From assembly GCF_963378085.1 (NCBI RefSeq), contig NZ_OY726395.1:1116001-1180000 (forward strand): a stretch of 64,000 nt of DNA, given 5' to 3'. The stretch comes from Mycolicibacterium sp. MU0050 (lineage in GTDB: Bacteria; Actinomycetota; Actinomycetes; Mycobacteriales; Mycobacteriaceae). Of this stretch, positions 26,109-36,827 are shown piece after piece (within the stretch, counting starts at the first letter, position 1; every line of letters begins with the position of its first letter). A program made the position numbers and the translations under genes. The notes beneath the pieces are model-generated. The model did not search any database. It was not told the origin of the DNA and saw nothing but the letters and a program-made list of their open reading frames with translations.

Positions 26109-26930
26109 TCAGCTGTCGGTGAAGTTGGGGCTGCGCTTCTCCTGGAAGGCGAGGACGCCCTCGGCGAAGTCGCCGCCGCTCAGCAGCTGGTGTTGCCCGC
26201 CGGTCTCGTGGGACAGCGTCGCGTCCAACTCGGCCAGCGTGGCGCCGTTGATCGCGTGCTTGGTCCTCGCGTAGGCCACCGCGGGGCCGGCGGCCAGCCG
26301 CTGGATCACCGCATTCGCCTCGGCTTCGAGCGCGTCGGCCGGGTAGACGGCGCTGACCATGCCCCACGCCAGGGCGTCGGCCGCGGTCACCCGGTCGGCC
26401 AGCAGGGCCATCTTCATGGCGCGGATGCGGCCGATCGCCGCGGCGACCAGCGCCGAGGCGCCACCGTCGGGCATCAGACCGATCTTGGTGAAGGCCAGCA
26501 GGAAGAACGCCTTCTCGGACGCCAGTACGACGTCGCTCGCCAGCGCCAGCGACACCCCGATGCCGGCGGCCGGGCCCTGCACCACGGCCACGACGGGCCG
26601 GGGAAAGTTGACGATCGCGCGGATCGCCCGGTTGCCCTCGTGCAGGGTCTCCATGGGCGCATGGCCGTCGCCGGTGTCGTCGGCACCGATGCCGGCCCCG
26701 GAGCAGAACCCCCGCCCGCTGCCCCCGAGGCGGACCACGCGCACGCGGGAGTCGGCGGCGGCGCGCTCCAGCGTGTCGGCCATGGCGCGGAACACCTGCG
26801 GGTTCACCGAGTTGAGGCTGTCGGGTCGGTCGATGGTGACCGAGAGCACCCCGTCGGTCAGGTCGACAAGCAGGCCGTCGACCGGTGCAAGCGCGTCCAA
26901 GCCGGAATCAGTGATCGTCATAGTGGACAC
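26109..26930 (-). CDS. enoyl-CoA hydratase/isomerase family protein
   Basis: This 273-residue crotonase fold protein contains IDRPDSLNSVN, GRGFCSGAGIG, QGPAAGIGVSLALASD (oxyanion hole) and FTKIGLMPDGGAS. The Glu of classical hydratases is replaced in the last segment, where Asp/Gly residues suggest an isomerase-type active site. The start is a GTG at 26930 or the ATG at 26921; neither has a clear ribosome site, so leaderless translation is possible. It is divergent from mcr, as in the echA10/echA11-mcr arrangement of M. tuberculosis, and is probably the orthologue of one of those. Confidence 0.88.
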   Translation of the reverse strand: MSTMTITDSGLDALAPVDGLLVDLTDGVLSVTIDRPDSLNSVNPQVFRAMADTLERAAADSRVRVVRLGGSGRGFCSGAGIGADDTGDGHAPMETLHEGNRAIRAIVNFPRPVVAVVQGPAAGIGVSLALASDVVLASEKAFFLLAFTKIGLMPDGGASALVAAAIGRIRAMKMALLADRVTAADALAWGMVSAVYPADALEAEANAVIQRLAAGPAVAYARTKHAINGATLAELDATLSHETGGQHQLLSGGDFAEGVLAFQEKRSPNFTDS

Positions 26931-26967
26931 AATAGGTAACCCCGATCACCGAATTCGAGCCCACCCG

Positions 26968-26978
26968 TCAGTTGGTTG
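26968..26978. promoter_or_regulatory. CAACCAACTGA motif (minus strand) between crotonase and mcr
   Basis: This is the reverse complement of the 11-mer in front of the thiolase gene (19796-19806). It lies in the 107-bp divergent region, 38 bp from the crotonase start and 60 bp from mcr, and could serve both. Confidence 0.4.
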
Positions 26979-27037
26979 GGAGCGCGGTGAGATGATGCCG
27001 AACACACGGTCATCAAGGCTTATGAAGGGCGGACACT

Positions 27038-28132
27038 GTGGCGGGACCACTTCAGGGATTGCGAGTCGTCGAACTGGCCGGGATCGGACCCGGCCCCCAC
27101 GCGGCGATGATTCTGGGCGACCTCGGCGCCGACGTGGTGCGCGTCGACCGTCCGTCCAAGGCCGCGGGCGTCCCGATGCCCCCGCGCGACGCGATGTTGC
27201 GCAATCGTCGTTCGGTGACCGCGGATCTGAAGTCCGCGGAGGGCAAGGAACTGGTCCTGAATCTGATCAGTAAGGCCGACGTGCTGATCGAGGGCTTTCG
27301 GCCCGGTGTCACCGAGCGTCTGGGCCTGGGCCCGGAGGACTGCGCCAAGGTCAACGAGCGGCTGATCTACGCCCGGATGACCGGGTGGGGTCAGGACGGG
27401 CCGCGGGCGCTGCAGGCCGGCCACGACATCAACTACATCTCGCTGAACGGCGTGCTGCACGCGGTCGGCCGCAAGGGCGAGCGGCCGGTGCCGCCGCTGA
27501 ACCTCGCCGGTGACTTCGGCGGTGGCTCGATGTTCCTGATCGTCGGCATCCTCGCCGCGCTGTGGGAGCGTCAGACCTCCGGCAAGGGCCAGGTCGTCGA
27601 CGCCGCGATGGTCGACGGTTCCAGCGTGTTGATCCAGATGATGTGGGCCTTCCGGGCCGCCGGCATGTGGTCCGACGAGCGTGGCACCAACATGCTCGAC
27701 ACCGGCGCCCCCTACTACGACACCTACGAGACCGCCGACGGCAAGTACGTCGCGGTGGGGGCCATCGAGCCGCAGTTCTACGCCGCGATGCTCGAGGGCC
27801 TGGGCCTGGACCCGGCCGAATTGCCGGCGCAGAACGACGTCGCCGGATGGCCGCAGCTCAAGAAGGTCTTCACCGAGACCTTTGCCAAGCACGACCGGGC
27901 CCACTGGGCCCAGGTGTTCGCCGGTACGGACGCCTGTGTGACGCCGGTGCTGTCGTTCGGGGAGGTGCTCGACGAGCCGCACATCGTCGAGCGGGACACC
28001 TTCTACGACGCTGGCGACGACGGCCTGCAGCCCCGGCCGGCCCCGCGGTTCTCCCGCTCTGTCCCCGCGACGCCGACCCCGCCGCGGGCGCCCGGCGCCG
28101 ACAACGATTCGGTGCTGCGCGACTGGGCGTAA
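27038..28132 (+). CDS. mcr: alpha-methylacyl-CoA racemase
   Basis: This 364-residue class III CoA-transferase family protein is very close to M. tuberculosis MCR (Rv1143): it begins with the same [25 protein letters not shown] stretch and keeps the catalytic His129 (AGHDINY) and Asp159 (GDFGGGS). It interconverts 2R and 2S methyl-branched acyl-CoAs, needed to pass branched chains, including sterol side chains, into beta-oxidation. GAAGGG is about 8 nt before the GTG. The SDR of the same pathway follows, as in M. tuberculosis (Rv1143-Rv1144). Confidence 0.95.
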   Translation: MAGPLQGLRVVELAGIGPGPHAAMILGDLGADVVRVDRPSKAAGVPMPPRDAMLRNRRSVTADLKSAEGKELVLNLISKADVLIEGFRPGVTERLGLGPEDCAKVNERLIYARMTGWGQDGPRALQAGHDINYISLNGVLHAVGRKGERPVPPLNLAGDFGGGSMFLIVGILAALWERQTSGKGQVVDAAMVDGSSVLIQMMWAFRAAGMWSDERGTNMLDTGAPYYDTYETADGKYVAVGAIEPQFYAAMLEGLGLDPAELPAQNDVAGWPQLKKVFTETFAKHDRAHWAQVFAGTDACVTPVLSFGEVLDEPHIVERDTFYDAGDDGLQPRPAPRFSRSVPATPTPPRAPGADNDSVLRDWA

Positions 28133-28191
28133 CGGTCAGTCGCCGGGAACGGACGGTCGCGATCACCGCACCGTCGGTTTGATCAAATCGG

Positions 28192-28210
28192 TATAGTCCC
28201 AACCAACCAG
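28192..28210 (+). promoter_or_regulatory. putative promoter and CAACCAAC motif upstream of SDR
   Basis: TATAGT (28192-28197) is a good -10 box, followed directly by CCCAACCAACCAG (28198-28210), which shares the CAACCAAC core with the sites before the thiolase and mcr. A perfect 10-bp palindrome, TTTGATCAAA (28178-28187), lies just upstream. Confidence 0.4.
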
Positions 28211-28241
28211 TAGGTCGAGGTTAACGAAAGGACCATTTCTC

Positions 28242-30010
<1,769 letters not shown>

Positions 30011-30030
30011 GCGTCCGTACCTTCCGATAC

Positions 30031-30072
30031 AAAAAAGCCGATGGCCACCGCAAGGTGGTCATCGGCTCTTTT
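30031..30072. terminator. intrinsic bidirectional terminator
   Basis: Thirteen-base arms (30037-30049 and 30054-30066, one G-T mismatch) enclose a GCAA tetraloop. Six A residues precede and TCTTTT follows, so it fits rho-independent termination in both directions: for the flavoprotein gene (+) and for the small minus-strand ORF at 30175-30303. It is the most canonical terminator in the window. Confidence 0.9.
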
Positions 30073-30174
30073 GTTTCCGGCACAAGGCCGGCTCAGGGCC
30101 TGTTCACGGCTTCGTCCACGGTCGAGCGCCCCGGGTCGAGACCGGTGACGTGCGTCCGCGGCCGAACTGACGAG

Positions 30175-30303
30175 CTAGCTCGCCAGCGGTGGCAGCACCT
30201 CGTCGAACTGCTCCGAGGTGTCGCCCTCGACCAGGAAGTCGCCGTGGTACAGGGCGTCGAAGTCAATCTTGATGACATCAGCGTTGGTGTCGTCGATCCA
30301 CAT
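30175..30303 (-). CDS. small acidic protein, 42 residues, probably leaderless
   Basis: The frame encodes a very acidic peptide with 12 Asp/Glu residues, starting MWIDDTNADV and ending PPLAS, rich in Phe and Leu. Third codon positions are strongly GC-biased, as in real genes here. A TACAGT -10 box (minus strand, 30311-30316) lies 7 nt before the ATG, the geometry of a leaderless mycobacterial gene, and a terminator follows downstream. No cysteines, signal or membrane segment. I do not recognise the family. Confidence 0.6.
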   Translation of the reverse strand: MWIDDTNADVIKIDFDALYHGDFLVEGDTSEQFDEVLPPLAS

Positions 30304-30460
30304 GACACTGACTGTATGGATCACTATTAAGGAATCATTGAGTCACGGTTCGGAAAACGATGGCAATTATTACTCCCGGGTAGGGAGGCCCGAGTGGTTC
30401 CGCCCGCAGGCGGCCCGACGCCCCCTGCCGCCGGCCCGCCAGATGCGCTGAAATTCCAGT

Positions 30461-30994
30461 TCAGCCCGCAGGCGTGGTGAGGTGCAGCGGGTTGGTGCCG
30501 TTGAGCGCGACCCAGGTCACCACGGCCGCCGCGACGGCGACCACCAGCAACGTCACCGAAACCAGCCGAGGCCAGCTGCCCCGGCCCCAGAACCGTTCGT
30601 CCAGCGAGAAGACGCCGGCGCCGGTGAACAACAGCGCTAGCGCTCCGAAGCCGAGCAGGAACGGCATATTGAACGGATCCGACCAGAAGGCGGCGGCCGC
30701 GACGTTGACCGCCCACGCGTCGATCATCGCGGCAAGCACGGCCATCGCGGCCAGAGGTGTCAACAGGCCCAGCAGCAGGCCGAGGCCGCCGAGAGCTTCC
30801 GCCGCCGTCACCAGGGTCGCCGCCAGCTGCGGCATTCGCCAGCCACTCTGTTCCATGTTCTCGACCACCGTCGAGAAGTCGAAGAGCTTCTTCAGGCCCG
30901 CCTGCAGCATTGTCGCGCCCACCGCCAAGCGCAGCGTCAAGAGCCCGAAATTACGGCCTGACGTGGACAGATGGGCGTCGAATTCAGTTGTCAT
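30461..30994 (-). CDS. DoxX family membrane protein
   Basis: This 177-residue protein has four hydrophobic segments and a DoxX-type start: RLAVGATMLQAGLKKLFDF with the conserved KKLF, followed by an ATLVTAAEALGGLGLLLGLLTP helix pair. The function of this family is mostly unknown; some members act in thiol and oxidative stress handling. The ATG has weak ribosome-site sequence upstream. About 190 bases separate it from the divergent mmpL13 gene. It is not closely similar to the DoxX protein at 14034-14561. Confidence 0.82.
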   Translation of the reverse strand: MTTEFDAHLSTSGRNFGLLTLRLAVGATMLQAGLKKLFDFSTVVENMEQSGWRMPQLAATLVTAAEALGGLGLLLGLLTPLAAMAVLAAMIDAWAVNVAAAAFWSDPFNMPFLLGFGALALLFTGAGVFSLDERFWGRGSWPRLVSVTLLVVAVAAAVVTWVALNGTNPLHLTTPAG

Positions 30995-31187
30995 GGGTGG
31001 TAAGACTATGAGCGCGAATCGATTTATGTAAGCCTTACTCGATCACTGGTCGGTGAAGGCGGGGGGTGCCCGACGCGAGATCGGCGGAGTTGACCGCGTT
31101 AAGTTACCGCTGTTAATCTACGCCCGCTCAGTGCCTGGGGTGCGCAGTCGGTGCCGTGGGGGACATCGACTTTCAATGGGGGTGCGA

Positions 31188-33476
31188 ATGCTGCACAGAA
31201 TCGCTCGGTTGGCCATCGTCGCGCCACGACGCATCATCGCGGGCGCGGCGCTGCTCATGGTGGCCGCCGCGATATTCGGGGTGCCGGTGGCCAAGAGCCT
31301 GTCCGCGGGCGGGTTCCAGGATCCGACGGCCGAATCCTCGGAAGCCACCCGACTGCTCACCGAGAAATTCTCCCGGGGCGACATGCAACTGGTGTTCACC
31401 GTCGCCTCCGACGCCGGCGCGCAGAGCCCGGCCGCCCGGGCCGCGGGCCTCGCCGTCGTCGAGGCCGTCGACGCCTCCCCACACATCGCCTACGTGACGT
31501 CGACATGGACCGCGCCGCCGCCGGTCGCCGCCGACATGGTGAGCGCCGATGGCACCATCGGGCTGATCGTCGCCGGGATCACCGGCGGCGAGAACTACGC
31601 CCAGCGCCACGCCCAGGCCCTGGTGGACTCCATCGCCGACACGGTGCTGCCGGCGCACCCCGACGTCACGGTCACGCCCGGCGGGCAGGCGCTGGTCTAC
31701 TCGCAGATCACCAAGCAGACCGAACACGACCTGCTGTTGATGGAGTCGATCGCGATCCCGCTCAGCTTCCTCGTACTGGTCTGGGTGTTCGGCGGGCTGT
31801 TGGCCGCGGCCCTGCCGATGGCCGTGGGCGGCCTGGCCATCGTGGGGTCGATGGCGGTGCTGCGACTGGTCACCCATTTCACCGATGTGTCGATCTTCGC
31901 GCTCAACCTGACCATCGCGTTGGGCCTGGCGCTGGCCATCGACTACACGTTGCTGATCATCAGCCGCTACCGCGACGAGTTGGCCGACGGCGTCCCGGCC
32001 GAGGAGGCGCTGGTGCGCACCCTCGGAACCGCGGGGCGCACCGTGCTGTTCTCCGCCACGACGGTGGGGCTGTCCATGGCGGCGATGATCCTGTTCCCGA
32101 TGTACTTCCTGAAGTCCTTCGCCTACGCCGGCATCGCCACCGTGGCCTTCGCCGCGTTCGCGGCGGTGATCGTGACGCCGGCGGCGATCGTGTTGCTCGG
32201 GCCGCGGCTCAACGCCCTGGACGTGCGGCGGCTGCTCCGAAGAATCCTGCGCCGGCCCGAGCCCACGCCCAAGCCGGTGGACCACCTGTTCTGGTATCGC
32301 TCGACGAAGTTCGTGGTGCGCCGAGCGGTGCCGATCGGCCTGGCCGGCGTGGTGCTGTTGCTGCTGGCCGGTGCGCCCTTCCTCGGGGTGAAGTGGGGCT
32401 TCCCCGACGACCGGGTGCTGCCCGCCAGCGCCTCGGCGCACCAGGTCGGCGACCAGCTGCGCGACGACTTCTCCGACAACTCCGACACCGCCGTGACCGT
32501 CGTCGTGCCGGACGCGGCGGGCGTGGCGCCCGCCGACTTCGACCGCTATGCCGCCGAGCTGTCCCGGGTCGCGGATGTGTCCGCGGTGAGCGCGCCCACC
32601 GGAACGTTCATCGACGGTGCCCGGGTGGGCCCGCCGGTGGGCGCCACCGGAATTGCCGACGGCAGTGCGTTTCTGACCGTTTCGAGCGACGCCCCGCTGT
32701 TCTCCGACGCCTCCGAGCGGCAGCTCGACGCACTGCATGCCGTCGCCGGCCCGGGTGACCGGGCGGTGCAGCTCACCGGGATCGCCCAGATCAACCGGGA
32801 CAGCGTCCAGGCCATCCTGTCCCTGCTGCCGGTGGTGCTCGGTGTCATCGCGGTGATCACCTTCCTGCTGCTGTTCCTGCTGACCGGAAGTGTGGTGCTA
32901 CCGCTGAAAGCGCTTGTCCTCAACGTGCTTTCGCTGACGGCGGCGTTCGGGGCGCTGGTCTGGATCTTCCAGGAGGGGCACCTCGGCGCGCTGGGGACCA
33001 CCCCGACCGGGACGCTGGTGGCCAACATGCCGGTCCTGCTTTTCTGCATCGCCTTCGGGTTGGCGATGGATTACGAGGTGTTCCTGATCTCCCGGATCCG
33101 GGAGTTCTGGCTGGCCAGCGGGCGAACCCGGGCCGACAACGACGAGAGCGTGGCGCTGGGGTTGGCCCGCACCGGACGGGTGATCACCGCGGCGGCGCTG
33201 GTGATGTCGATTTCGTTTGCCGCGTTGATCGCCGCGCAGGTGTCGTTCATGCGGATGTTCGGGCTTGGGCTGACGCTGGCGGTGCTGGTCGACGCCACCC
33301 TGGTGCGGATGGTGCTGGTCCCGGCGTTCATGCATGTTCTCGGGCGATGGAACTGGTGGGCGCCCAAGCCGTTGGTGCGTCTGCACGAGCGCATCGGCAT
33401 CAGCGAGTCCGGCGAACCCACCGCGGTCGGGCCGACGCCCGAAGGCCGTCCGGCGAGCAAGGCGGACACCGGATGA
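31188..33476 (+). CDS. mmpL13: MmpL family RND lipid transporter, MmpL13-like, intact
   Basis: This 762-residue RND-superfamily exporter has two homologous halves, each with a periplasmic porter domain and a bundle of membrane helices. The proton-relay Asp-Tyr pairs are present in both: AIDYTLLIISRYRDE in the first half and AMDYEVFLISRIREFW in the second. The C-terminal cytoplasmic tail is short. By position it corresponds to mmpL13a/mmpL13b (Rv1145-Rv1146), which are split in M. tuberculosis; here it is one continuous gene. I chose the ATG at 31188, with GGGGGTG just upstream; an ATG at 31176 is also possible. It overlaps tetR by 4 nt. Confidence 0.9.
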   Translation: MLHRIARLAIVAPRRIIAGAALLMVAAAIFGVPVAKSLSAGGFQDPTAESSEATRLLTEKFSRGDMQLVFTVASDAGAQSPAARAAGLAVVEAVDASPHIAYVTSTWTAPPPVAADMVSADGTIGLIVAGITGGENYAQRHAQALVDSIADTVLPAHPDVTVTPGGQALVYSQITKQTEHDLLLMESIAIPLSFLVLVWVFGGLLAAALPMAVGGLAIVGSMAVLRLVTHFTDVSIFALNLTIALGLALAIDYTLLIISRYRDELADGVPAEEALVRTLGTAGRTVLFSATTVGLSMAAMILFPMYFLKSFAYAGIATVAFAAFAAVIVTPAAIVLLGPRLNALDVRRLLRRILRRPEPTPKPVDHLFWYRSTKFVVRRAVPIGLAGVVLLLLAGAPFLGVKWGFPDDRVLPASASAHQVGDQLRDDFSDNSDTAVTVVVPDAAGVAPADFDRYAAELSRVADVSAVSAPTGTFIDGARVGPPVGATGIADGSAFLTVSSDAPLFSDASERQLDALHAVAGPGDRAVQLTGIAQINRDSVQAILSLLPVVLGVIAVITFLLLFLLTGSVVLPLKALVLNVLSLTAAFGALVWIFQEGHLGALGTTPTGTLVANMPVLLFCIAFGLAMDYEVFLISRIREFWLASGRTRADNDESVALGLARTGRVITAAALVMSISFAALIAAQVSFMRMFGLGLTLAVLVDATLVRMVLVPAFMHVLGRWNWWAPKPLVRLHERIGISESGEPTAVGPTPEGRPASKADTG

Positions 33477-34165
33477 GTGAGCCGTCGGCGCGGCGCGGTC
33501 GCCGGCGGGCGCCGCGCGGCTCGGGCGAGCAGCTGCGCGGCGAAATCCTCGACGCCACCACCGAACTGCTGCTCAAGACCGGGCACGCCAAGGACGTGTC
33601 CATCCGGGCGGTCGCCCAGCGCGTGGGGGTGACCTCGCGGTCAATCTACCTGCATTTCGCGGACAAGGATGCGCTGCTGGACGCGGTGTGCGCGCGCTAC
33701 TTCGAGGAACTGCACACCGAGATGCAACGGGCCGTCGAGGGCAAGGTCTCCACCCTGGAGGAGCTGCGGGCCCAGGGCATGGCCTATGTGCGCTTCGCGA
33801 TCGCAAAGCCGGAGCTCTACCGGATTGCGACCATGGGGGAGGGTCGGCCGGGCAGCGATGTGGACGCCGCGTTGACGTCCTCGGCCTTCGTCCACCTGCG
33901 GGAGTCCGTCGCGTCGCTGATCAGCGAGGGTGTCTATCCGCCGGGCGATCCGACGACGCTGACGCTGGAGCTGTGGACCGCGGCCCACGGCGTGGCGGCA
34001 ATGCTGATCGCCAAACCGTATCTGCCGTTCGGGGACCCGCTGACCTTCGCCGACAACGTGCTGCGCGCAGTGTGTACCGGGCACATGGCCATCGGTATCG
34101 TCGGTGTCGACTCCGACCCGGGGCAGACTCTGCAGTGGGTGCTCGACAACAAGGGGGTGCGCTGA
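33473..34165 (+). CDS. TetR family transcriptional regulator
   Basis: This 230-residue protein has a basic N-terminal arm (RRGRRRAPRG), then a helix-turn-helix (about 25-70, with VAQRVGVTSRSIYLHFADKDALLDAV) and a C-terminal ligand and dimer domain (about 90-225) resembling the TetR_C_33/WHG group. It starts in the ATGA overlap with mmpL13 and overlaps the methyltransferase start, so the three are one operon. It may control the transporter operon; no clear operator is seen upstream of mmpL13. Confidence 0.9.
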   Translation: MSEPSARRGRRRAPRGSGEQLRGEILDATTELLLKTGHAKDVSIRAVAQRVGVTSRSIYLHFADKDALLDAVCARYFEELHTEMQRAVEGKVSTLEELRAQGMAYVRFAIAKPELYRIATMGEGRPGSDVDAALTSSAFVHLRESVASLISEGVYPPGDPTTLTLELWTAAHGVAAMLIAKPYLPFGDPLTFADNVLRAVCTGHMAIGIVGVDSDPGQTLQWVLDNKGVR

Positions 34166-34815
34166 TGACCGCAACCGAATCCCAGCTCTCACATCCGTTT
34201 TTCGCCCGGCTGTGGACGCTGATGTCCGCGCATGAGACCGAGAAACTGACCCGGCTGCGACGGGCCAACCTCGCCGGCCTGACCGGACGGGTCCTGGAGG
34301 TGGGCGCCGGCACCGGCACCAACTTCGCGTTCTACCCCGAGTCGGTGACCCAGGTGGTGGCGGTCGAGCCCGAGGTGCATCTGTTCGAACACGCCAAGGC
34401 GGCCGCGGCCGCGGCGCCGGTCCCGGTCAGCGTCAGTGGCCAGACCGTCGAAACCCTCGCCGACCCCGAACCGTTCGACGCCGTCGTGTGTTCACTGGTG
34501 CTCTGCACCGTCGATCAACCCGACGAAGTGCTGGCCCAGTTGTTCGCGCAGCTGCGTCCCGGCGGCGAATTGCGCTACCTCGAGCACATCGCCAACGACG
34601 GCTGGCGGGGGCGGCTGCAGCGGTTCGCCGACGCCACGCTGTGGCCCAAGATCTCCGGTAACTGCCACAGCCACCGGCACACCGAACAGAGCATCCGGGC
34701 GGCCGGCTTCGAGATCGAGGACGCCCAGCGGGACTGGACGTTCCCGAGATGGGTGCCGTTGCCGGTGGCCGAGTTCGCATTGGGGCGTGCGGTCCGGCCG
34801 GCGGTTTCGGCGTAG
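34165..34815 (+). CDS. class I SAM-dependent methyltransferase
   Basis: This 216-residue methyltransferase has motif I VLEVGAGTGTNF (about residues 42-53), an acidic loop after VVAVEPE, motif FDAVVCSLVLCTV and a YLEHIAN strand end. It resembles UbiE/phosphatidylethanolamine-type small-molecule methyltransferases and, by position, Rv1147. The ATG shares one base with the tetR stop (TGATG). The likely role is modification of a lipid or of the molecule moved by mmpL13; this is inference. The stop codon abuts that of the convergent sirtuin gene. Confidence 0.88.
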   Translation: MTATESQLSHPFFARLWTLMSAHETEKLTRLRRANLAGLTGRVLEVGAGTGTNFAFYPESVTQVVAVEPEVHLFEHAKAAAAAAPVPVSVSGQTVETLADPEPFDAVVCSLVLCTVDQPDEVLAQLFAQLRPGGELRYLEHIANDGWRGRLQRFADATLWPKISGNCHSHRHTEQSIRAAGFEIEDAQRDWTFPRWVPLPVAEFALGRAVRPAVSA

Positions 34816-34820
34816 CTACG
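34811..34820. terminator. 10-bp palindrome of abutting convergent stop codons
   Basis: CGTAGCTACG is a perfect palindrome in which the methyltransferase TAG (34813-34815) and the complement of the sirtuin TAG (34816-34818) touch with no base between them. A run of six T residues (34822-34827) follows on the plus strand. Confidence 0.4.
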
Positions 34821-35547
34821 GTTTTTTGCCCAGCAGCGTCGGCAGTTGCTGCAGCAGCGTCGGCAGCGCCGTGCTGGCGCTGTCCCGGATGGTGACGGTG
34901 GCCTCCGCGGACAGCGGGGTGGGCTCCGGGTTCACCTCGACCACCACGGTGCCCTGAGCGAGGGCCATCTCGGGCAGGCCGGCCGCGGGGTAGACGATCG
35001 ACGAGGTGCCGACGACCACCAGCAGGTCCGCCGCGCGCACCGCCTCGACCGAGGCGTTCCACGGCCCGTCGGGCAGTTGCTCGCCGAACCAGACGATGTC
35101 CGGGCGGATCAGGCCGCCGCAGCGGCACACCGGCGGATCCGCCTCGAGCTGCGGCTCCGGCATGTCCGGAAGCTCGCCGTGATACCCCGAATCGCAGATG
35201 TCGCAACGGAATTCGAAAAGGCTGCCGTGCAGATGATGGACCGCGCTGCTGCCGGCCCGCTCGTGCAGGTTGTCGACGTTCTGGGTGATCACCGTGACGT
35301 CGGTGATGCCGGTGATCCGTTCCCAGGCGGCGACGGCGTGATGGCCGTCGTTCGGCTCGACCCGCTGCACCAAATGGTGCCGCCACAGGTACCAGGCCCA
35401 CACCCGCTCCGGGTGGTCGTTCCAGCCCTGGGTGCTCGACAGCTCGTAGGGGTCGAACTTCGCCCACAGACCGTTCTTGTCGTCGCGGAAGGTCGGGACG
35501 CCGCTTTCCGCAGAAATACCGGCGCCACTGAGAACTGCGATACGCAC
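34816..35547 (-). CDS. cobB: NAD-dependent protein deacylase, sirtuin (SIR2) class III
   Basis: This 243-residue sirtuin has GAGISAESG (8-16), QNVD (89-92) and catalytic His107 (HLHG). The Cys4 zinc site starts with CDIC (115-118) and continues with CRCG. The class III signature Tyr53/Arg56 (YLWR) suggests desuccinylase activity alongside deacetylation. It corresponds to Rv1151c. The start is a GTG at 35545-35547, divergent from a GntR regulator with 37 bp between them. It removes acyl groups from lysines using NAD+, including on acyl-CoA synthetases in mycobacteria. Confidence 0.93.
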   Translation of the reverse strand: MRIAVLSGAGISAESGVPTFRDDKNGLWAKFDPYELSSTQGWNDHPERVWAWYLWRHHLVQRVEPNDGHHAVAAWERITGITDVTVITQNVDNLHERAGSSAVHHLHGSLFEFRCDICDSGYHGELPDMPEPQLEADPPVCRCGGLIRPDIVWFGEQLPDGPWNASVEAVRAADLLVVVGTSSIVYPAAGLPEMALAQGTVVVEVNPEPTPLSAEATVTIRDSASTALPTLLQQLPTLLGKKP

Positions 35548-35584
35548 ACCACCAAACTAGCGGGCCGTCAGCGATACTGATCAT

Positions 35585-35947
35585 GTGGAGTTGGGGGAAT
35601 GGTTGAAGGTCGATCCGCAGACGGCAAAACCGCTGTTCGACCAGTTGCGATCACAGATCATCGAGGGCATCCGCGCCGGGCGTCTGGGCCCGGGGACCCG
35701 GTTGCCGACCGTGCGTGAGCTGGCCGCGCAGTTGGGGCTGGCGGTCAATACCGTGGCGCGTGCCTACCGCGAATTGGAGGCGGCGGGCATGCTCGAAACG
35801 CGGGGGCGGTTCGGGACGTTCGTCGCGCGCGCCGACCCGGCCGACGCCACCATGGCGGAGGCGGCCCGCAGTTTCGTCGAGACGGCGACGGCGCTGGGCG
35901 TCACCAAGGACGACGCCCTGCGCTACGTCGCGGCCGCCTTCGACTAG
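35585..35947 (+). CDS. GntR family regulator, YtrA-like
   Basis: This 120-residue protein has an N-terminal winged helix (about 10-78, with [32 protein letters not shown]) and only a short C-terminal tail, as in the YtrA subfamily that usually controls transporters. It corresponds to Rv1152. It starts at a GTG and is divergent from the sirtuin gene. No effector domain is present beyond the dimerising helices. Confidence 0.9.
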   Translation: MELGEWLKVDPQTAKPLFDQLRSQIIEGIRAGRLGPGTRLPTVRELAAQLGLAVNTVARAYRELEAAGMLETRGRFGTFVARADPADATMAEAARSFVETATALGVTKDDALRYVAAAFD

Positions 35948-35965
35948 GCCGCACCCGGGGTCGGC

Positions 35966-36817
35966 TCAGCCGAACTCGAGCAACGTCAGCACGCCGCGCA
36001 GCGGGTCGAACAGCTTCGAGGCGTGCGCCACCGTCAGCAGGCCGTTGACGACGACGCCGCGGCCCGGCTCCAGCCGGATGTCGTGTACGGCCCGAACACC
36101 GGGCACCTCAACGAGTTTGGCGGCCTCGGCCGGTGTCATGTTGAACGGCATCGCCGGCACCTTGTAATTCAGCGTCGGCCGCAGCCAGCCGCGCCGGGAC
36201 AGCCCGGCGAACCATGGCGGGGGCAGATCGAACAGCATCTGGCCGCCCGGAAAGCGCTTGGCGCATTCGGCGATCAGGCCCAGGGACTGCTCGGGCTGCA
36301 GGTACATCAGCAGGCCCTCGGCGGTGATGAACACGCCGCCATCGGTGTCCACCCTGTCCATCCAGCTGTAGTCCAGCGCCGATTGCGCACACAGTTCGAT
36401 GCGCGGCGACGCCGGCAACAGTCGGCGGCGAATGTCGACGATGGGTGGCAGGTCCACGGTCAGCCAACGGAAACGGGCGTCGGAAAGTGCAGCGTCGACG
36501 CGCCAGAAGCTGGTCTGCAGGCCCTCGGCGAGGGCAACCACCGTGGCGTCCGGGTGCGCACTCAGGTACTTCGTGGTCCACCGGTCGAAGGTCTTGGCGC
36601 GGATCGACATGTCCTGGCGGGCCGAGCCGAACCGGGAGAAGTCGTAGTCGATGGAGTCGATGAGTTTGACGGCCATCGGGTCGTCGATGACGCCGTCGGG
36701 GCGACTCGCCTCCCGGGCGCGGCCGTAGAGCGTCAACAGCGCGGTCTCGGATACCCCGGTCAGCTCGGCCTTGTGCTTGGTGTTGCGCTCGGTCGCATCG
36801 TCAGCAGAGGAGGTCAC
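35966..36817 (-). CDS. omt: SAM-dependent methyltransferase, leucine carboxyl methyltransferase-like
   Basis: This 283-residue protein resembles the tetracenomycin/PPM-type O-methyltransferases: TALLTLYGRAREASRPDGVIDDP near the start, DFSRFG, an ALAEGLQTSFWR motif I region, and TAEGLLMYL, typical of the LCMT superfamily. By position it matches Rv1153c (omt). The substrate is unknown. The start is a GTG at 36815-36817, the first in-frame candidate before the conserved core; no ribosome site is obvious. It lies 10 bp after a DUF1697 gene on the same strand. Confidence 0.82.
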   Translation of the reverse strand: MTSSADDATERNTKHKAELTGVSETALLTLYGRAREASRPDGVIDDPMAVKLIDSIDYDFSRFGSARQDMSIRAKTFDRWTTKYLSAHPDATVVALAEGLQTSFWRVDAALSDARFRWLTVDLPPIVDIRRRLLPASPRIELCAQSALDYSWMDRVDTDGGVFITAEGLLMYLQPEQSLGLIAECAKRFPGGQMLFDLPPPWFAGLSRRGWLRPTLNYKVPAMPFNMTPAEAAKLVEVPGVRAVHDIRLEPGRGVVVNGLLTVAHASKLFDPLRGVLTLLEFG

Positions 36818-36827
36818 CGTCGCGAGA

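Noticed and set aside
30093-30308. 71-codon minus frame overlapping the small acidic ORF
   Set aside because: The 42-codon frame offset within it has the genome's codon bias and a leaderless start; the longer one is Ser/Thr/Arg-rich noise.
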